A stretch of DNA of 64,000 nucleotides from Rhizophagus clarus (GCA_015698045.1 BLAL01000178.1:1-64000), one strand, 5' to 3'; positions 24,401 to 36,153 are shown, numbered from the stretch's first letter. Program-made: numbers and translations. Notes: a model not told the origin generated them from the letters alone.

Positions 24401-27312
24401 AATCCACACCCCAAAGTACCGAGCTTCAGTTTGAATTGGGTGAATAGTGTCCCTTTTATGAGTCCCTAAAGAAACTGAGAGGAAAGGTCTAGGTAATGAG
24501 GGATTGATGACGATCAATTCACACTTCTTATGATTGATATTTATATCAACCAATTCATAAAAGCTTCGCGCCATGTCCAGTGTATGTTGGATTCGGTTCC
24601 GTGTACAATCGATCCATGCAGTATCATCCATATAAGCCGATGCTGCGATTCGGTGTGAAAAAGTTTCCCATGTATTAGGGTCCCACGGGTTATGTGGCCA
24701 GACGCATTCCATGTTATAGCCTTTCGTCGGTAGAGCTGTGATTGTGGCTAGTAAAGGATCATAATATATTCTCCAAAGTAGGGGTGACAAACTATCCCCT
24801 TGATCTATACCATCCTCAGCTTGAAAAGAGGGTGACGGTCCAAAGGCTGTTGCTACTTGGACAGTTCTACCCTTAAATAGGTTAACGATATAGTTTACCG
24901 CGTGACTGGGTAGACCAATTCGTTTTAATGCAAGATCTACAAAATCCAAACTGATAGAATCAAAGGCTTTAGAAATATCTTGAAGAACAATCCAGAGTTC
25001 TTTAGAATTCTCTTTGGCGTCTTCTATGAGATTGTTAATTAATCTAATGGGGGACGCCGTGGATTCACCTTTCAGTCCACAATAATTAGCATGGCAAAGA
25101 ACATTGTGGTCCTGTAAAATATCAGAGAGCTGCGTACTGATAAACTTGGTAAAAATTTTCCTAACTACTTCCAAAAGAGCGATTGGTCTAACATTGGCCA
25201 TATTGTATTCAAATTTCTCCGGCTTAGGAATCAGGAAAATTGTCAAAAATTTCCAATCTGCGGGGACTAATCCAGTTAAGAAAATAGTTCGATAAAGTGC
25301 TAGAATAACTTCTACAAATGTAGGGGGGAGGTGACACATTAATTGATAAGTAATGCCTGAAGTGCCAGGAGCAGAGTTTTTATTAATATTCTGCAATATA
25401 GTGATCCAAAAAGGTAGAATAAAATTTTTCTCTATTGACTCATAAATGGGCTCATCGGCGTTTAATATTGGTTCATAAGCCTTTTTCCATATAGGGTGGG
25501 CATCGAGCGAGTCAATCTGGGAGTTTTGTTTTCTAAACTGAGAAACATATGCATTTGTGGCTGCTTGTCTGACCTCGTCCGGGTGCAGTAAAAGTTCTTG
25601 GAGCCCATCCTCCGATGTGACCATAAGTCGGTCAATTGAGACGTTTGGTTTGTGTCGGTCTAAGGACGAGAAAATCCATCTGGTCTGATCAGATTGAATG
25701 ATTGCAAAGCGAGCTTCAATGGCCGCCGTGATTTTGTTGGATTGATAAGAATTAAAAGCTTTCCTTTCTGCCTTTTTCCTCTTGTGAGCGATCTGATTGA
25801 GTTGATCGAGCCAGTCCGGAGAATTCGGAAGGAAAGAACTGTCAAATTGAAGATCCCAGTCATCAGCATAATCCTTGTTAAATAGTAAAATCTGAGATTC
25901 CCATATATCTTTGAGTCGGGAAAAGGCTGCCGGGTCATGAGGGGTAATAACTTGATATTGATGAGTTTCATGAATGAAAACAAAAAGTTTAGCAGTGTGT
26001 CTATCCCATTTATTTATATCAGCCGGTTTATCCTTCAGCTTCAATCTTGGGTGAGTTGTATTCCGCTTCCTCAAGGGTAAGGTGTGCGTTGCCGCTGACA
26101 TAAGAATATCCTTTATGTCCGCCCAACAGTTGTTAATAATATCCAGAGCTCTTTGTGGGTGTGCTGTTGGGTCTGATGTATTCGAAATATTGTGGAGCGC
26201 ATTAATAAGTTGTGCAAATCGATGTGCGGAGTCCAAAATATAAGCTTCAAAAAGAGTCCAGTGCTCTGATGTGATATCTTCCATTTTAATCGATAATTCC
26301 CTGAAATTTGGATCATGAGGGGTTATTGGCTGCGTGTGCTTATATGCTATGGGGAAGATATCAGGTAAGTATAAATTAATTGCGACAATATCATGATCAC
26401 TTTCTGTCAGGGTGTGTCCATCGTAATGATGAGCAAATCTAAGAGACGGGGTAATGTGACGTTGTATCCAAATGTGATCAATGCGTGTATCAATCCTGAG
26501 AGCATCGTCTTGCGATCGTCAGTGCCAAGAAAATTCCTTTGCCTCAGGGTTCAAAAATCTAAAAGAATCAATTAAATTAAGATGATGAAAACATAAAGGT
26601 ATATCTTCTTTTTTATCTGATGTGAACGGGTGGACATCTAATCGGTGATCGAAATGTCAGTTTGTGTCTCCCATCCATATGTGAATGATATGCGAATCTG
26701 ACGTAGTATTATTCATGATTTGTTCGAATGTTTGTAGTGTCTGTTTATCGGTAGGAGGAAGGTAATAAACCCAAATCCATAATTGACAGTGTTTTGTCCC
26801 AAATTTGCTGACCATAAGAAAAGGTGAAAAAATTTTCGTGTCAAAATGAAATTTTTGCCATTTTGAATGGATTAGTAGAGCCACTCCTGATCCTTTAGGT
26901 TTTGTAATGCTTTTCGGAGATTCTGCTAAATCATACGAACAATCATCATAAGTATCCTTGATAAAGTGTTGTAAATTAATGCAATTTGAATTGGTTTTTG
27001 CGATCCCCATGAAATCAAAACTATTGGCATGACACCATTCTAATAAAAAACTCAATTTATCGTGATCAGATGCTAGCCCATTGATATTGTGGAAACCAAT
27101 CTTTAAATTAATAAAATTAATGCTATGATCTATACAATCTAAATTATTATTATTAAATATTATTCTTGCTCTATGTAAAAAAGTGTCTATTTCTCGATTA
27201 AGCGAAGGGGAAATGAGTGAAGTCGTGTTGTTGTCTTGTAGAACTAATAAGTCCGGATTTTGACCTTGATCCAGTGGTTCCGTTGCCAAAGAGACAGGGT
27301 TCCCGGAAAGTC
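21488..27312 (-). pseudogene. LINE ORF2: APE-type endonuclease, reverse transcriptase, RNase H
   Basis: A single reading frame runs from about 27312 to 21488. The endonuclease part includes KIGFHNINGLASDHDKLSFL, a GD-N motif at 26660 and SDHDIVAINLYL, the C-terminal SDH signature. The reverse transcriptase (26284-23525) has DISKAFDSIS, GIDQGDSLSPLLW and the catalytic AYMDDTAWID. RNase H shows YTDGS near 22995, RAEL near 22840 and IYTDS; a Cys/His motif with CNIEADETISHLITCPH is C-terminal. The frame is broken by in-frame stops at 26657-26659 (TGA), 26519-26521 (TGA), 23525-23527 (TAG), 23405-23407 (TAA), 22871-22873 (TGA), 21935-21937 (TAA) and 21836-21838 (TGA), while no frameshift is needed from end to end. 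The frame has no ATG at its start; the junction with ORF1 overlaps in another frame, so translation start is unclear. Confidence 0.85.
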
Positions 27313-27336
27313 AAGTTGGTTGGGGAGGGTGTGCTA

Positions 27337-29730
27337 TTAGCACAAACTCGCCAACCCTTCAACGATCCCATCTTTATGGTTTGTTAAAGAGTTAGAGGAG
27401 GAAGAAGTGTCAGAAGTATCAGAAATATCCATAGAAGGTGGATTTGTAATGATCGCGCTATTGATACGCTTGCCTAAAGCAACTGTATTTGCTCCCGTGA
27501 AGTGCGGGGTTCGTTTGTTTAGCAGTTTCTGGTCGGTAGGCTTTGAAGAAAAGCGCTGCTTGTTTTTCAAATTGTGCTTGTGAGGATTGTGAGAAAATTT
27601 GTGATGTTCCTCCTGTCTGATCTCTATGTGATGACTGTCTTCTTGGTGAGTAATTGAGACCAGCTTATCCGGAGGAGGAGGTCTAATAGTTGGAATCTTG
27701 GCTAGTTTCTTATTTCGTGCTAACCAATTGATATTATAATCGCGCGGCGAACCTGTAATTCGATAATTGTTAAAATGCACGGTCATTGCACATGCGTTAA
27801 AAAGGTCACATTCTGTGGAGAATTCTATTATGAATTTATCATCTGACTGCCTAAATACGTGGCGGGGGTTCTGCGCCGTGTACGCTTCTTGTACCACTGC
27901 TGGCGTGGTTTGATCGTCAAAACCAACGAATTCTCTACTGTATTTCTTCTTTGAGACAATATCAGTGTCTTTGGCATGGACCGGGGCAAATCGGTACAAA
28001 ATTCGATCTATTTCAATAGACCATATATCTTTCAATTGTTTACATTTATCCAAATCCTTAACAGTAATAAAAACTGTGATAGTATCCGTGTTGTTCTTTG
28101 AAGGTTTCAAACCTGATTTCTTGATAAAAAATCGACGTGAGCCCAATAATTTCGTAACTGCTTGTTCTATAGTGTCCCTGGAAAGATGTTTTGGGATATT
28201 CAAAATTTTAAATTCCTTCAAGGACACTCTCATGCCATCGATAAGGAAATAGGTCTTTTGATACATCCTAAGGAACGGGTGTGAACGACATTTATGGTTA
28301 AATAGTCTGACCATATGGAGCATCCCTTTATAAGATGAGTTCTTGATTATAATTTCATTATCTTCTTTATTTATTTCAGTGCCCAAAAAGCCTCTGAAAT
28401 CTCGGGACAGTAGTTCTACATATGCAACTTTGTTATCCACTGCAAAATATTCTTCAATATCGGAAAGTTTAACATAAGCATCGTATGTGATAGGTGCGTC
28501 CTCCTCAATTTTAGCGTGCATGGACGTATTATTCGAGCCCTGGGTTGTAGAAGATTTCAACGCATCGAGGACCGCCTTGGGGTTTTTAATCTTCTTGATA
28601 GTATTCCAATTACCATTCGGTAAGATCGTGGTTTCATAGTCGTTTTCGTGAAATTCGTCAGAGACTTGTTGACAATTTGAAAGAAAAGAGTGTTTCGGTA
28701 TGAAAAATGTATCTGATTGTTGATCTTTATTTGGATTCGATAATGGCGTGTCGTCTGAGATTATCCTCAGATTATCTAATGCTGTGGAGACTATGATTGG
28801 ATGATCATCGGGAACCGCTTTATTTGGGGGATCCGCCAATTGATCATGAGCGCCATTGGATGAGGAATTAAACATGAAAGTATTCTCTGATAATGATTTA
28901 AGGTCTTGGATGTACGGGTTGACATGGGCGTTACCATATGGGTGGACTGTTTTTGGTTTCGCATCCTTATGTGATTGTGAGGCATTCAAGTCTATCAGAT
29001 CCAAGTCCATAGGAGATGTGACCTCACATGGAGGCGAGGGGTTGAAGGCCGCGGGTATATTGATGATACCTTTCATAGAAATGGGCATGTTTACTTCATG
29101 GGCCGATTGATGAGGGGGTAATGCCTGCAACTGTCCCTTTATGTCGTCACCATTGGCCTCAGTGGTCAGGGCAGTCGGTGGAGTTCGCTTTTTGGCCTTC
29201 TTTAGTTTTCCACCGTGAAGTTTTCTGCTAGATTCCGCCGTTTCAGTCAGTGGCTGTGTTGATATTGTATTGGTTTCTGATGACTTCGGCAGAGGGTTAT
29301 CTTCGTTAATATCCTTATGAATATGAATGCTAGTTTCTTTGTCTTTTCCGTGGGGACCGAAATGATCAGCCGTCTGGTTTCCCGTTAAGAAAAGATTTTT
29401 GGTGAAATCTGGGGAATGAACGGTCGATGTGTTGTCATCCATGATTGTGATTGGTATTACCGGGATTAGTGACACCCGGGTTTGTTTTGTTGACATTTTC
29501 ATATTGGTGTCTAAAATAACGGCTTTCGCGTTTGTGTCTCTATGCTCCAAAAGACGGCCGAGCCAGAGAACACCTGCCAAGTTTTTGTTTCCAAGTTTCA
29601 TAGCCGTTTCAACATCACTATAATAAATAAAATTTTTTATTTTTGAAATAAAGTTAGATATGTTGGTGTTGTTCGCAAAAGCTTCTTTAAAATTTTCTTC
29701 GTTGCCTATAAAGGCGGACTCAAAGTCCAT
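27337..29730 (-). CDS. LINE ORF1 protein (797 residues)
   Basis: This is an intact 797-codon frame beginning MDFESAFIGNEENF. The N-terminal half is Ser/Thr/Pro/His-rich and probably disordered. The region of about residues 420-660 looks folded and contains segments compatible with RRM-like beta-alpha-beta units (KYSREFVGFDDQT, KFIIEFSTECDLFNACAM). The C-terminus is basic (HKFSHNPHKHNLKNKQRFSS) and ends SDTSDTSSSSNSL. No CCHC knuckle is visible. The position upstream of ORF2 makes it the RNA-binding ORF1 protein. It is intact, in contrast to ORF2. Confidence 0.8.
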   Translation of the reverse strand: MDFESAFIGNEENFKEAFANNTNISNFISKIKNFIYYSDVETAMKLGNKNLAGVLWLGRLLEHRDTNAKAVILDTNMKMSTKQTRVSLIPVIPITIMDDNTSTVHSPDFTKNLFLTGNQTADHFGPHGKDKETSIHIHKDINEDNPLPKSSETNTISTQPLTETAESSRKLHGGKLKKAKKRTPPTALTTEANGDDIKGQLQALPPHQSAHEVNMPISMKGIINIPAAFNPSPPCEVTSPMDLDLIDLNASQSHKDAKPKTVHPYGNAHVNPYIQDLKSLSENTFMFNSSSNGAHDQLADPPNKAVPDDHPIIVSTALDNLRIISDDTPLSNPNKDQQSDTFFIPKHSFLSNCQQVSDEFHENDYETTILPNGNWNTIKKIKNPKAVLDALKSSTTQGSNNTSMHAKIEEDAPITYDAYVKLSDIEEYFAVDNKVAYVELLSRDFRGFLGTEINKEDNEIIIKNSSYKGMLHMVRLFNHKCRSHPFLRMYQKTYFLIDGMRVSLKEFKILNIPKHLSRDTIEQAVTKLLGSRRFFIKKSGLKPSKNNTDTITVFITVKDLDKCKQLKDIWSIEIDRILYRFAPVHAKDTDIVSKKKYSREFVGFDDQTTPAVVQEAYTAQNPRHVFRQSDDKFIIEFSTECDLFNACAMTVHFNNYRITGSPRDYNINWLARNKKLAKIPTIRPPPPDKLVSITHQEDSHHIEIRQEEHHKFSHNPHKHNLKNKQRFSSKPTDQKLLNKRTPHFTGANTVALGKRINSAIITNPPSMDISDTSDTSSSSNSLTNHKDGIVEGLASLC

Positions 29731-30124
29731 TTTTCTTTGGTTTTCTTTTAATAAGTCGTGGTAAAACCTTTCCGTGGGGTGTGGGCCTATGTTTTAATAT
29801 AAAAAATAAAAGAAAAAATAAAAGTTTATTATTAGTCGTGAACTCTTTTAGTTACCAAAAGTGGTCTTGTCGCCGCGTCCAGAGTGTGTATTGTCTGAGA
29901 CCGGAAAGAGTTTTTCCTTCTTCAAAATTTTAATAATTAATATTAAATATATATATAAATTATATAGTAAATAATAAAAGTTAAATACTATTTTTGAAAT
30001 TAATTTATTTATATTCATTTTAAAGATTAAATTTAAAAAAGCATTTTTTTATTTAATTAATAATATAATTTTGTAAAAATCATTTAGTTTATAAAAAAAT
30101 AAAATTTTAATTTTTTAACTAAGA
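29731..30124. other. LINE leader and AT-rich flank
   Basis: 29731-29930 is the probable LINE leader (GC-richer, includes GTGGTCTTGTCGCCGCGTCC). 29931-30124 is AT-rich non-coding sequence. Confidence 0.5.
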
Positions 30125-30413
30125 TAAATACAATAAAATAAATACCAAAATCTAATTCTTTGGGTTATAAATAAGTTAAATTCCAAAAATCTTGAAGATT
30201 GAATCATTAGTTATTAAGAAAATAAACTTAAAATCATGTAGATTATTAAAAAATCAATAATTTACTATAAAATTCATAAAAAAAAGTAATCAGCTTTATA
30301 TAATTTTTAAAGTTTATTTTCTTAATAACTAATAATTCAATCTTCAAGATTTTTGGAATTTAACCTATTTATAATCCAAAGAATTAGATTCTGGCATTTA
30401 TTTTATTGTATCG
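30125..30413. repeat. Near-perfect foldback of ~105-bp arms
   Basis: ACAATAAAATAAATACC..AATCTTGAAGATTGAA..AAGAAAATAAACTT at about 30127-30233 returns as reverse complement at about 30309-30412, with only a few differences. The loop is about 75 bp and AT-rich. There is no coding sequence. Probably a MITE-like foldback; the target duplication is not clear. Confidence 0.8.
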
Positions 30414-30730
30414 TGTTTCTTATGGTTCCATATCTTTTTGGTCATTTATTTGGTTACCAATCTTGTTGCTATTCTGTGCTATATTTTGCGATCTGTTTGG
30501 CTATCATTTTTTTTTGGTATGCTGACTGGCTTTTATTTTTCGTTTTGATTGCAGGCTTCTTATTTACTGTTTGGGGGTTTGTTTCAGTTCTGGACCTCTT
30601 TGTTTGCTATCAAGGGTCCTTTGGGGAGGGGGATATGCTGGTTGGCTTTTATTTTTCGTATTGATTGCAGGCTTCTTATTTACTATTTGGGGGTTTGTTT
30701 CAGTTCTGGACCTCTTTCTTACTTATCACT

Positions 30731-30795
30731 GGTAGTACCCCAAAGTAAAATTTTTCTTTTTTTTCCTTATATATATTCTACCTTGGGGTACTACC
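30731..30795. repeat. Hairpin with GGTAGTACCCCAA arms
   Basis: GGTAGTACCCCAAAGTAAAA is followed after a short pyrimidine/TA spacer by CTACCTTGGGGTACTACC. The arms are 13 bp and perfect; the inner side has GTAAAA against TACC. Confidence 0.8.
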
Positions 30796-31020
30796 GAAAG
30801 TATACCCTTATTCTTGCTCCAGCCAGAGGAAATCATGTGACTAGCCGTGGATTATTGCTGTTGGGAAGCCTGGCAGTCATAGACCTAGGGAGTGATCAAG
30901 GGGGCACTGCTGGTTGATTGCCTCACAGAGCAAAATAATATTCAGGCGTCGATTTATAACACTAGTTAATAGGTGAGAAGTATTAACTATGTAAGAAATC
31001 CTTCCAGAGCCGTTAAGATA

Positions 31021-31082
31021 GTGGAACGCGAAAGTAAAAATTCTTGTTTCTTTCTTATATAATATTTACCTTCGCGTTCCAC
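31021..31082. repeat. Hairpin with GTGGAACGCGAA arms
   Basis: GTGGAACGCGAAAGTAAAAA pairs with TTTACCTTCGCGTTCCAC. The size and the inner AAAGTAAAA / TACCTT design are the same as in the hairpin at 30731, although the arm sequences are unrelated. Confidence 0.8.
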
Positions 31083-31099
31083 CTATTGCTATTAGTTGT

Positions 31100-31910
31100 C
31101 GGTATATTGGCGGGATGTTATAAGCACTTCTGAGGTCTGATCATGGTTTAATCTGGCTAAAATTGTGGAATAATACTAGCCGGTACTGCACCTTACTGCA
31201 CTGGTCACGTAATACTGTTCTGACGTCAGAACACCCTCCGTCATATAACATATTGGTTAGTTTTGGCTGGCACTATGATGAAGATAAATCTGGCCAATTT
31301 TTGATCACCCAATTTTAGGATGATCCCTTTGAGATCCATCATAGTAGCGTTATAGAAGTGGTGAAGTACTAGTATAGTTCTATTAGTTTACCCCCTATGC
31401 CAGTACATGTATGCCTATTTCACATCTGAAGTTGGAGATGCGATATGTATTATTGTGGCTGGCTTATTTGATTGTCAGAAGTGCATCGTCTTATAACCCA
31501 ACTATTGCGCCAGTTTTTGAGGCTTATTCATGGTTTAGACTGGGTCGAAGCAGTATGTATGCCAATTTTTGGGCGTCCTTAGTATCCATAGTGTCCACAG
31601 TAAAAGTAAAGTCGTAGGAAAAAAATATCAAATCCATCCTGTATGTATGCCGTCACCAAGAAAATTTGTTAGTGACGCTCTTAGTGACACTCTTAGTGAT
31701 ACCCTTGTATGACCTTTTTGATTGCCAGAAGTGCACCATCTTGTGACCTAATTATTGTCTATTTGTTGCCAGCATATTGGTGGGACATTATACTTTAGCG
31801 CCTTTCAGCTGAGCACTTCCAAGGTCCGATTATGATTTAATCTGGGTCGAGGCAGTGTGTATGCTACTTTTTTGAGTGTCCTAGGGTAAAAATTTTACTG
31901 GGACACTTTC
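31100..31910. repeat. Diverged direct repeats upstream of the polymerase gene
   Basis: Phrases recur with differences: TATTGGCGGGATGTTATAAG (31107) and TATTGGTGGGACATTATACT (31764); TTGATTGTCAGAAGTGCATC (31468) and TTGATTGCCAGAAGTGCACC (31718); GGTTTAGACTGGGTCG and GATTTAATCTGGGTCGAGG. The units are degenerate and probably belong to the end region of the Polinton-like element. A third hairpin (GTGTCC..GGACAC, 31876-31906) lies at the end. Confidence 0.55.
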
Positions 31911-32229
31911 TAAGGCAGAGTTTGTTATAGGAGAAAGCGTTCTTTTTTTATTTCATCTTGTTCTTGTATTGTCTGCCCTAGATGCCATAGGTGTCCTAGT
32001 AAAAATGAAGTTCTAGAAAAAAAAATGAATTTTTTCTATGATATCTGGTATATGTATCGGTATACTATATGTATGCTATGAGTATGCTATATTTTGCTAT
32101 ACCCATAGATAAAAAAAATAAAAGTAAAAAAGTCTGATTTTTTCTAGGTCACCTAGAGCACCTAGGGCAGGCCATTCAGAAATCATTCTAGTGTTCCAAT
32201 AAAGTTAATTTGCTATTTTTTTAAGCGCC

Positions 32230-32463
32230 TTAGGTCAGAAATTTTACTGGATCACCTAAGTCACCTAAGGTAGATTTTTTTAGGGCACTTTGTTTCATTC
32301 TATGATAATATTCTTTCGAATGATACTTATCTACATGTAAACTACAAAACTCATGTTTAGAAGCTATCAGTCTTCTACATCCATCTTGTTTGCATAAAGC
32401 TCGCTGGTGCCTTTTCCAATGGATCTTACATCCCTCTTTTTGATCAGAATTTCGTCCACACAC
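32230..32463 (-). CDS. Small Cys/His-rich zinc-finger protein
   Basis: A 77-codon frame has regularly spaced Cys/His: CGRNSDQKEGCKIHWKRHQR and CKQDGCRRLIASKHEFCSLH, suggesting two zinc-binding units. The rest is basic. An ATG in the same frame just upstream (near 32476) is followed directly by TAG, so the present start is uncertain. It is divergent from the polymerase gene at 32633. Function unknown; DNA or RNA binding is likely from the fold type. Confidence 0.5.
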   Translation of the reverse strand: MCGRNSDQKEGCKIHWKRHQRALCKQDGCRRLIASKHEFCSLHVDKYHSKEYYHRMKQSALKKSTLGDLGDPVKFLT

Positions 32464-32632
32464 GTCCCTACATTAGTAAGATATTGGCAGATAAATTTGC
32501 CTCTCATTGGGTATCTCTTACGAAGTGTCTTAATGATTAAATTTCTATAATTATTTTTTATTTAAACTTTTTTCCCAGAACAATATATCCCAAGTTTAGG
32601 ATATACTATACCTTTCAAAAGTTATCTAAAAA

Positions 32633-35600
32633 ATGACCCAATCCTCACTTTCAGAGTTCTTCGACGCCTCCGCCCCTTTTCACCCAGAGGCTGAAAAAGA
32701 TAAAATAGTAATTCACTATTCTGGTGAAAAATACTTGTCGGGCCTTTCAACTCTGGATGATATAGTTGCAGAAAATGATGAGGGATTAACAACAATTCTT
32801 GAGGATACTCTATCTAAGCAACAAGATATTCCTTTCATGACCATTAAGAATGAAAGGTCAACTGAAAGGATAAATGAAACATATCGCTATGTATTGCGTC
32901 TTTATGGTCACCTTATTAATGGCCAAAAGGCACTGGTAACTCTTATGGGCATTCAGGTTTTCTTTGATATTTTCGTACCAGACGAAGAGACCCCAGATGA
33001 ATGTGAAGAAAAGGTGAACAAAATTCTCTCTAGTATTGTGAAATCATATAAAATAGAGCATATTAAAGCTTTCTCTTTTTGCGGTTATCATACAGAAAAA
33101 AAGACATATTTGCGAATTTATACAAACAGTACTGGCAGTAGAAAAACTGCTATTAAAGCTATTTAAGATAATAACTTCGAGACTGCATCAGATAATTTAT
33201 ACTTATTTCACCGTAAGGTAGCCCGAGAGAATGGTATTCAACTCTCTAAATAGTCTATAATAAACAAATATATTTACAAGCAAGGCAAAGGAACCAGCCC
33301 GCTCTATAAGCATGAATTTGATGTATCTATAAAAGATTTCTGTCTGCTAGAGGATATTACAACAATAAGTGACCGATTTCTTATTTCAGCTCTCTTATGG
33401 GATCATACTCTTGTCCTCACATGGAATATTAAGACGCAATCACAAGAGTTGGATGAATTTGCCGAAGTCCTTGATCTGAATCATAATATCTTTATGATTT
33501 CCATGACATTGCATTGGAAAGATAATCAAAAACTGCTAAAGCAAATATGTCTTATCGATGTTGAGACAGAACCAGATCCGCGATGGATCACAATCATATG
33601 TGGAAACCAAGAAAATCTGCTAAAAGCTTTTGCTTTCTGCTGGCAAGCATTTGTTCCTGACATCCATGTTGGGTTTAATGATTCTGACTATGATTGGATG
33701 TGGGAGTGAATGACAGAAAAGTTTGAAAGAAAAGAAGAAATTATAAAGTGGAAATATCATGAAAAGATAAGAGCGAAATCAGAAAATAATTACATGAAAA
33801 AGTACTCTGTTAAGGCTCCTGAGAAAGGGGAAGATCCAGAGGAGAAAGAATATATGGGTGGTCCAATTAAGATCAAAATTAGTGCAGAAGAAGATTTTAC
33901 TTCTAGCTTCCTTGAACTGCCAGGTTGCGTACCAATTGATGTCTGAGTGTGTCTTAAAAAATGTTTTCCTCATTCTGAAGTTGATAAGAAAGGTTCACTT
34001 AAATTTTTCTTACAAAAGTGTGGTCATGACAGTAAGGCCGATATGCCATATGATAAAATGTGGAAAATCTATTTAGAGGCAAAAAAAAGCCCTCCTCAAC
34101 AACCGCAAGAAATATATGTGAAGTAGCACATTACTGTATTATAGATGCACTGCGCTGTCAAGAGCTTTTGGTAAACCAAAGTATAATAAATAATTATAGA
34201 GAGGTCGCCTCCATAGCTTATATTTCTCTTTTGACGCACACTATCGCGCAAATGGAATGAAGGTACGAAATCTTCTCAGCACATATGCTGTCAAATAAGA
34301 TATGGCAATAAGTACAAGGGTTCATGAAAACATAGAAAAAGGGAAATATCCTGGTGCGTACGTATATCCACCTAAAAAAGGGATTGAAAGTAAAAGACCT
34401 GTAACAGAATTGGATTTTGCTTCATTATATCCTAGTATTATAATGGCATATAACCTCTCTCCAGAAAAATTTATATTTGATCTAAAGGATGCTGATATTG
34501 CGCAAAATAATGAAAATAACTTGCATAAGATTGAGTTTTTGTTTAATAATCATATTGTCCAAGCTTGGTGCACCCACCATGATAACCAAACGGAAAAGAT
34601 AGGCCTATATCTGGCCGTATTGAAGGATTTATTTAACAAGAGGTTGGATCTTAAAGCACGTTTAGCCCTACTAGGAAAGAAAAAGCAACATCTTGGGAAG
34701 ATGATAAGTTCAACTAAAGAAAGAGGCAAAAAGATTCCAGAAAGCTTAAATTTAGAATATTCATCCGTATGCTTTGATTACGATTATTGGGATTTGAAGC
34801 AAAAAGCTTTGAAGGTATACATGAACACTTTTTATGGGAAAGCTGGAAACTCACTATCTCCTATCTTTCTTCATGAATTAGCCTGTGGAATAACTACGGC
34901 AGGAAAATATAACCTTAATCTTGTTGCCGAATTCGTAACAAAGAAAGGGTTTGGGATAAAATATGGGGACACTGATTCTTTGTATCTTACCTGCCCAGAT
35001 AAGTATTATGAAATATGCGATAGAGCTTTTAATAAAGGAAAGCTTTCCAAAGAAGCGTACTGGACTGAAATGGTCAAAATTACTATGGATGTGATGAGAA
35101 AGTTGCGCGATCAAGTAAATGCTTATCTTAGGATAAAAAGTGGGACCTCTTATCTAAAGATGGCTTACGAAGTGGTATTATTTCCCATCTGCTTTACTGG
35201 CAAAAAGAAGTACTTTGGGATTGAGCATGAAGATGTAGTAAACTTTAAACCAAAAAACCTCTTCAAGAAAGGAATAGAAACTGTAAAGCAAGGTAAATCC
35301 CAGCTTCTCAAATTCATCAGAGAGAAGATTATGAGAGAGGTTATGGATATAAATAATACATGCCCAATTCACAAAATTGTTAAAGATACTCTTAGAGAAG
35401 CCCGAAACAAGGAATGGGATTTCAATGAATTTATCATAATGGGTACATGGAAGCCTAAGAAAAATAATCTCTGCAACAATCGCTTTATGGGACATATGAG
35501 AGAGAAAAATGAGAGGATTTCTGATTCTGGTGAATGCTTTAGCTATATCACAATGAGAAAGACAGGTTAATACTGTATAGAGTTGGGGATTATATGGAAT

Positions 35601-35912
35601 ATGTGGATATAGCAAAGGAACAAAACATGGAAATAGATATCAATTATTATTTAGGCACTACAGTTGGAATGTGCGTACGCTTTATTAATGATGATGATAG
35701 CTATCAACCGCTCCCATCACATAAAATAATGCAGATCAAGGATTCAGATGTGAAAGAAAAGATGTGAGAGAAAAGAAGATTGACAAATACTCCCAGGACG
35801 AGGCTAAAAGACAGCTTAAAAAATATATAAAAACTTTACGATAAACCTTTCTAGGTATTTTGATGATTCGTCTAAAGCAGATATAGATGAGATCATTAAA
35901 TTATACGGATAG
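32633..35912 (+). pseudogene. Family B DNA polymerase (Polinton type), decayed
   Basis: The gene begins MTQSSLSEFFDASAPF at 32633. The exonuclease domain is recognisable: the Exo I position reads WNIKTQ (the two acidic residues of the usual DxE are replaced by Asn and Lys), Exo II is HVGFNDSDYDW. In the polymerase domain (34302-35570) motif A is ELDFASLYPSI, motif B KQKALKVYMNTFYGKAGNS and motif C KYGDTDSLYL. The frame carries in-frame stops at 33164, about 33252, 33707 and 33944 and frameshifts near 34115, 34235 and 35570; the C-terminus continues (VGDYMEYVDIAKE) to TAG at 35910-35912. It would replicate the element by protein-primed synthesis in intact copies. About 1,080 codons fit the family. 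Confidence 0.85.
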
Positions 35913-36153
35913 TACTCTTAGCCGAAATTCCTACAATCTGCTAAGAGAACTTATACAATATTATTTATATATTTTTTTCTCGTGCAATAATACTGGCTAA
36001 CTTCAATTCCTATATTTGATCTAGTCACAAGGTGACCTATTCTGATCTCTGATCACACACCCAGCCTCGCGCTTATGCTGATCATATAGCCTGACTTCAG
36101 CGCAAGCGTGATATGTCTGGAGATGATCATTAGTATTTTTCGCATATAATAAT

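Larger units (their letters stand above)
21226..29930 (-). mobile_element. LINE (non-LTR retrotransposon), about 8.7 kb, minus strand
   Basis: The order on the minus strand is 5' leader (about 29730-29930), ORF1 (29730-27337), ORF2 with endonuclease, reverse transcriptase and RNase H (about 27312-21488), 3' UTR and a terminal A30 (T30 at 21226-21255 on the plus strand). Its base composition is clearly less AT-rich than the flanks. The RNase H domain and large ORF1 fit Tad/I-like groups, which is an inference. The 5' boundary is set where GC-richer sequence ends; no target duplication was recognised. Confidence 0.85.

Noticed and set aside
30353..30917. Plus-strand hydrophobic ORFs after the foldback
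   Set aside because: The two frames overlap a direct duplication (GCAGGCTTCTTATTTACT, near 30553 and 30669) and show no conserved features; they are treated as non-coding.
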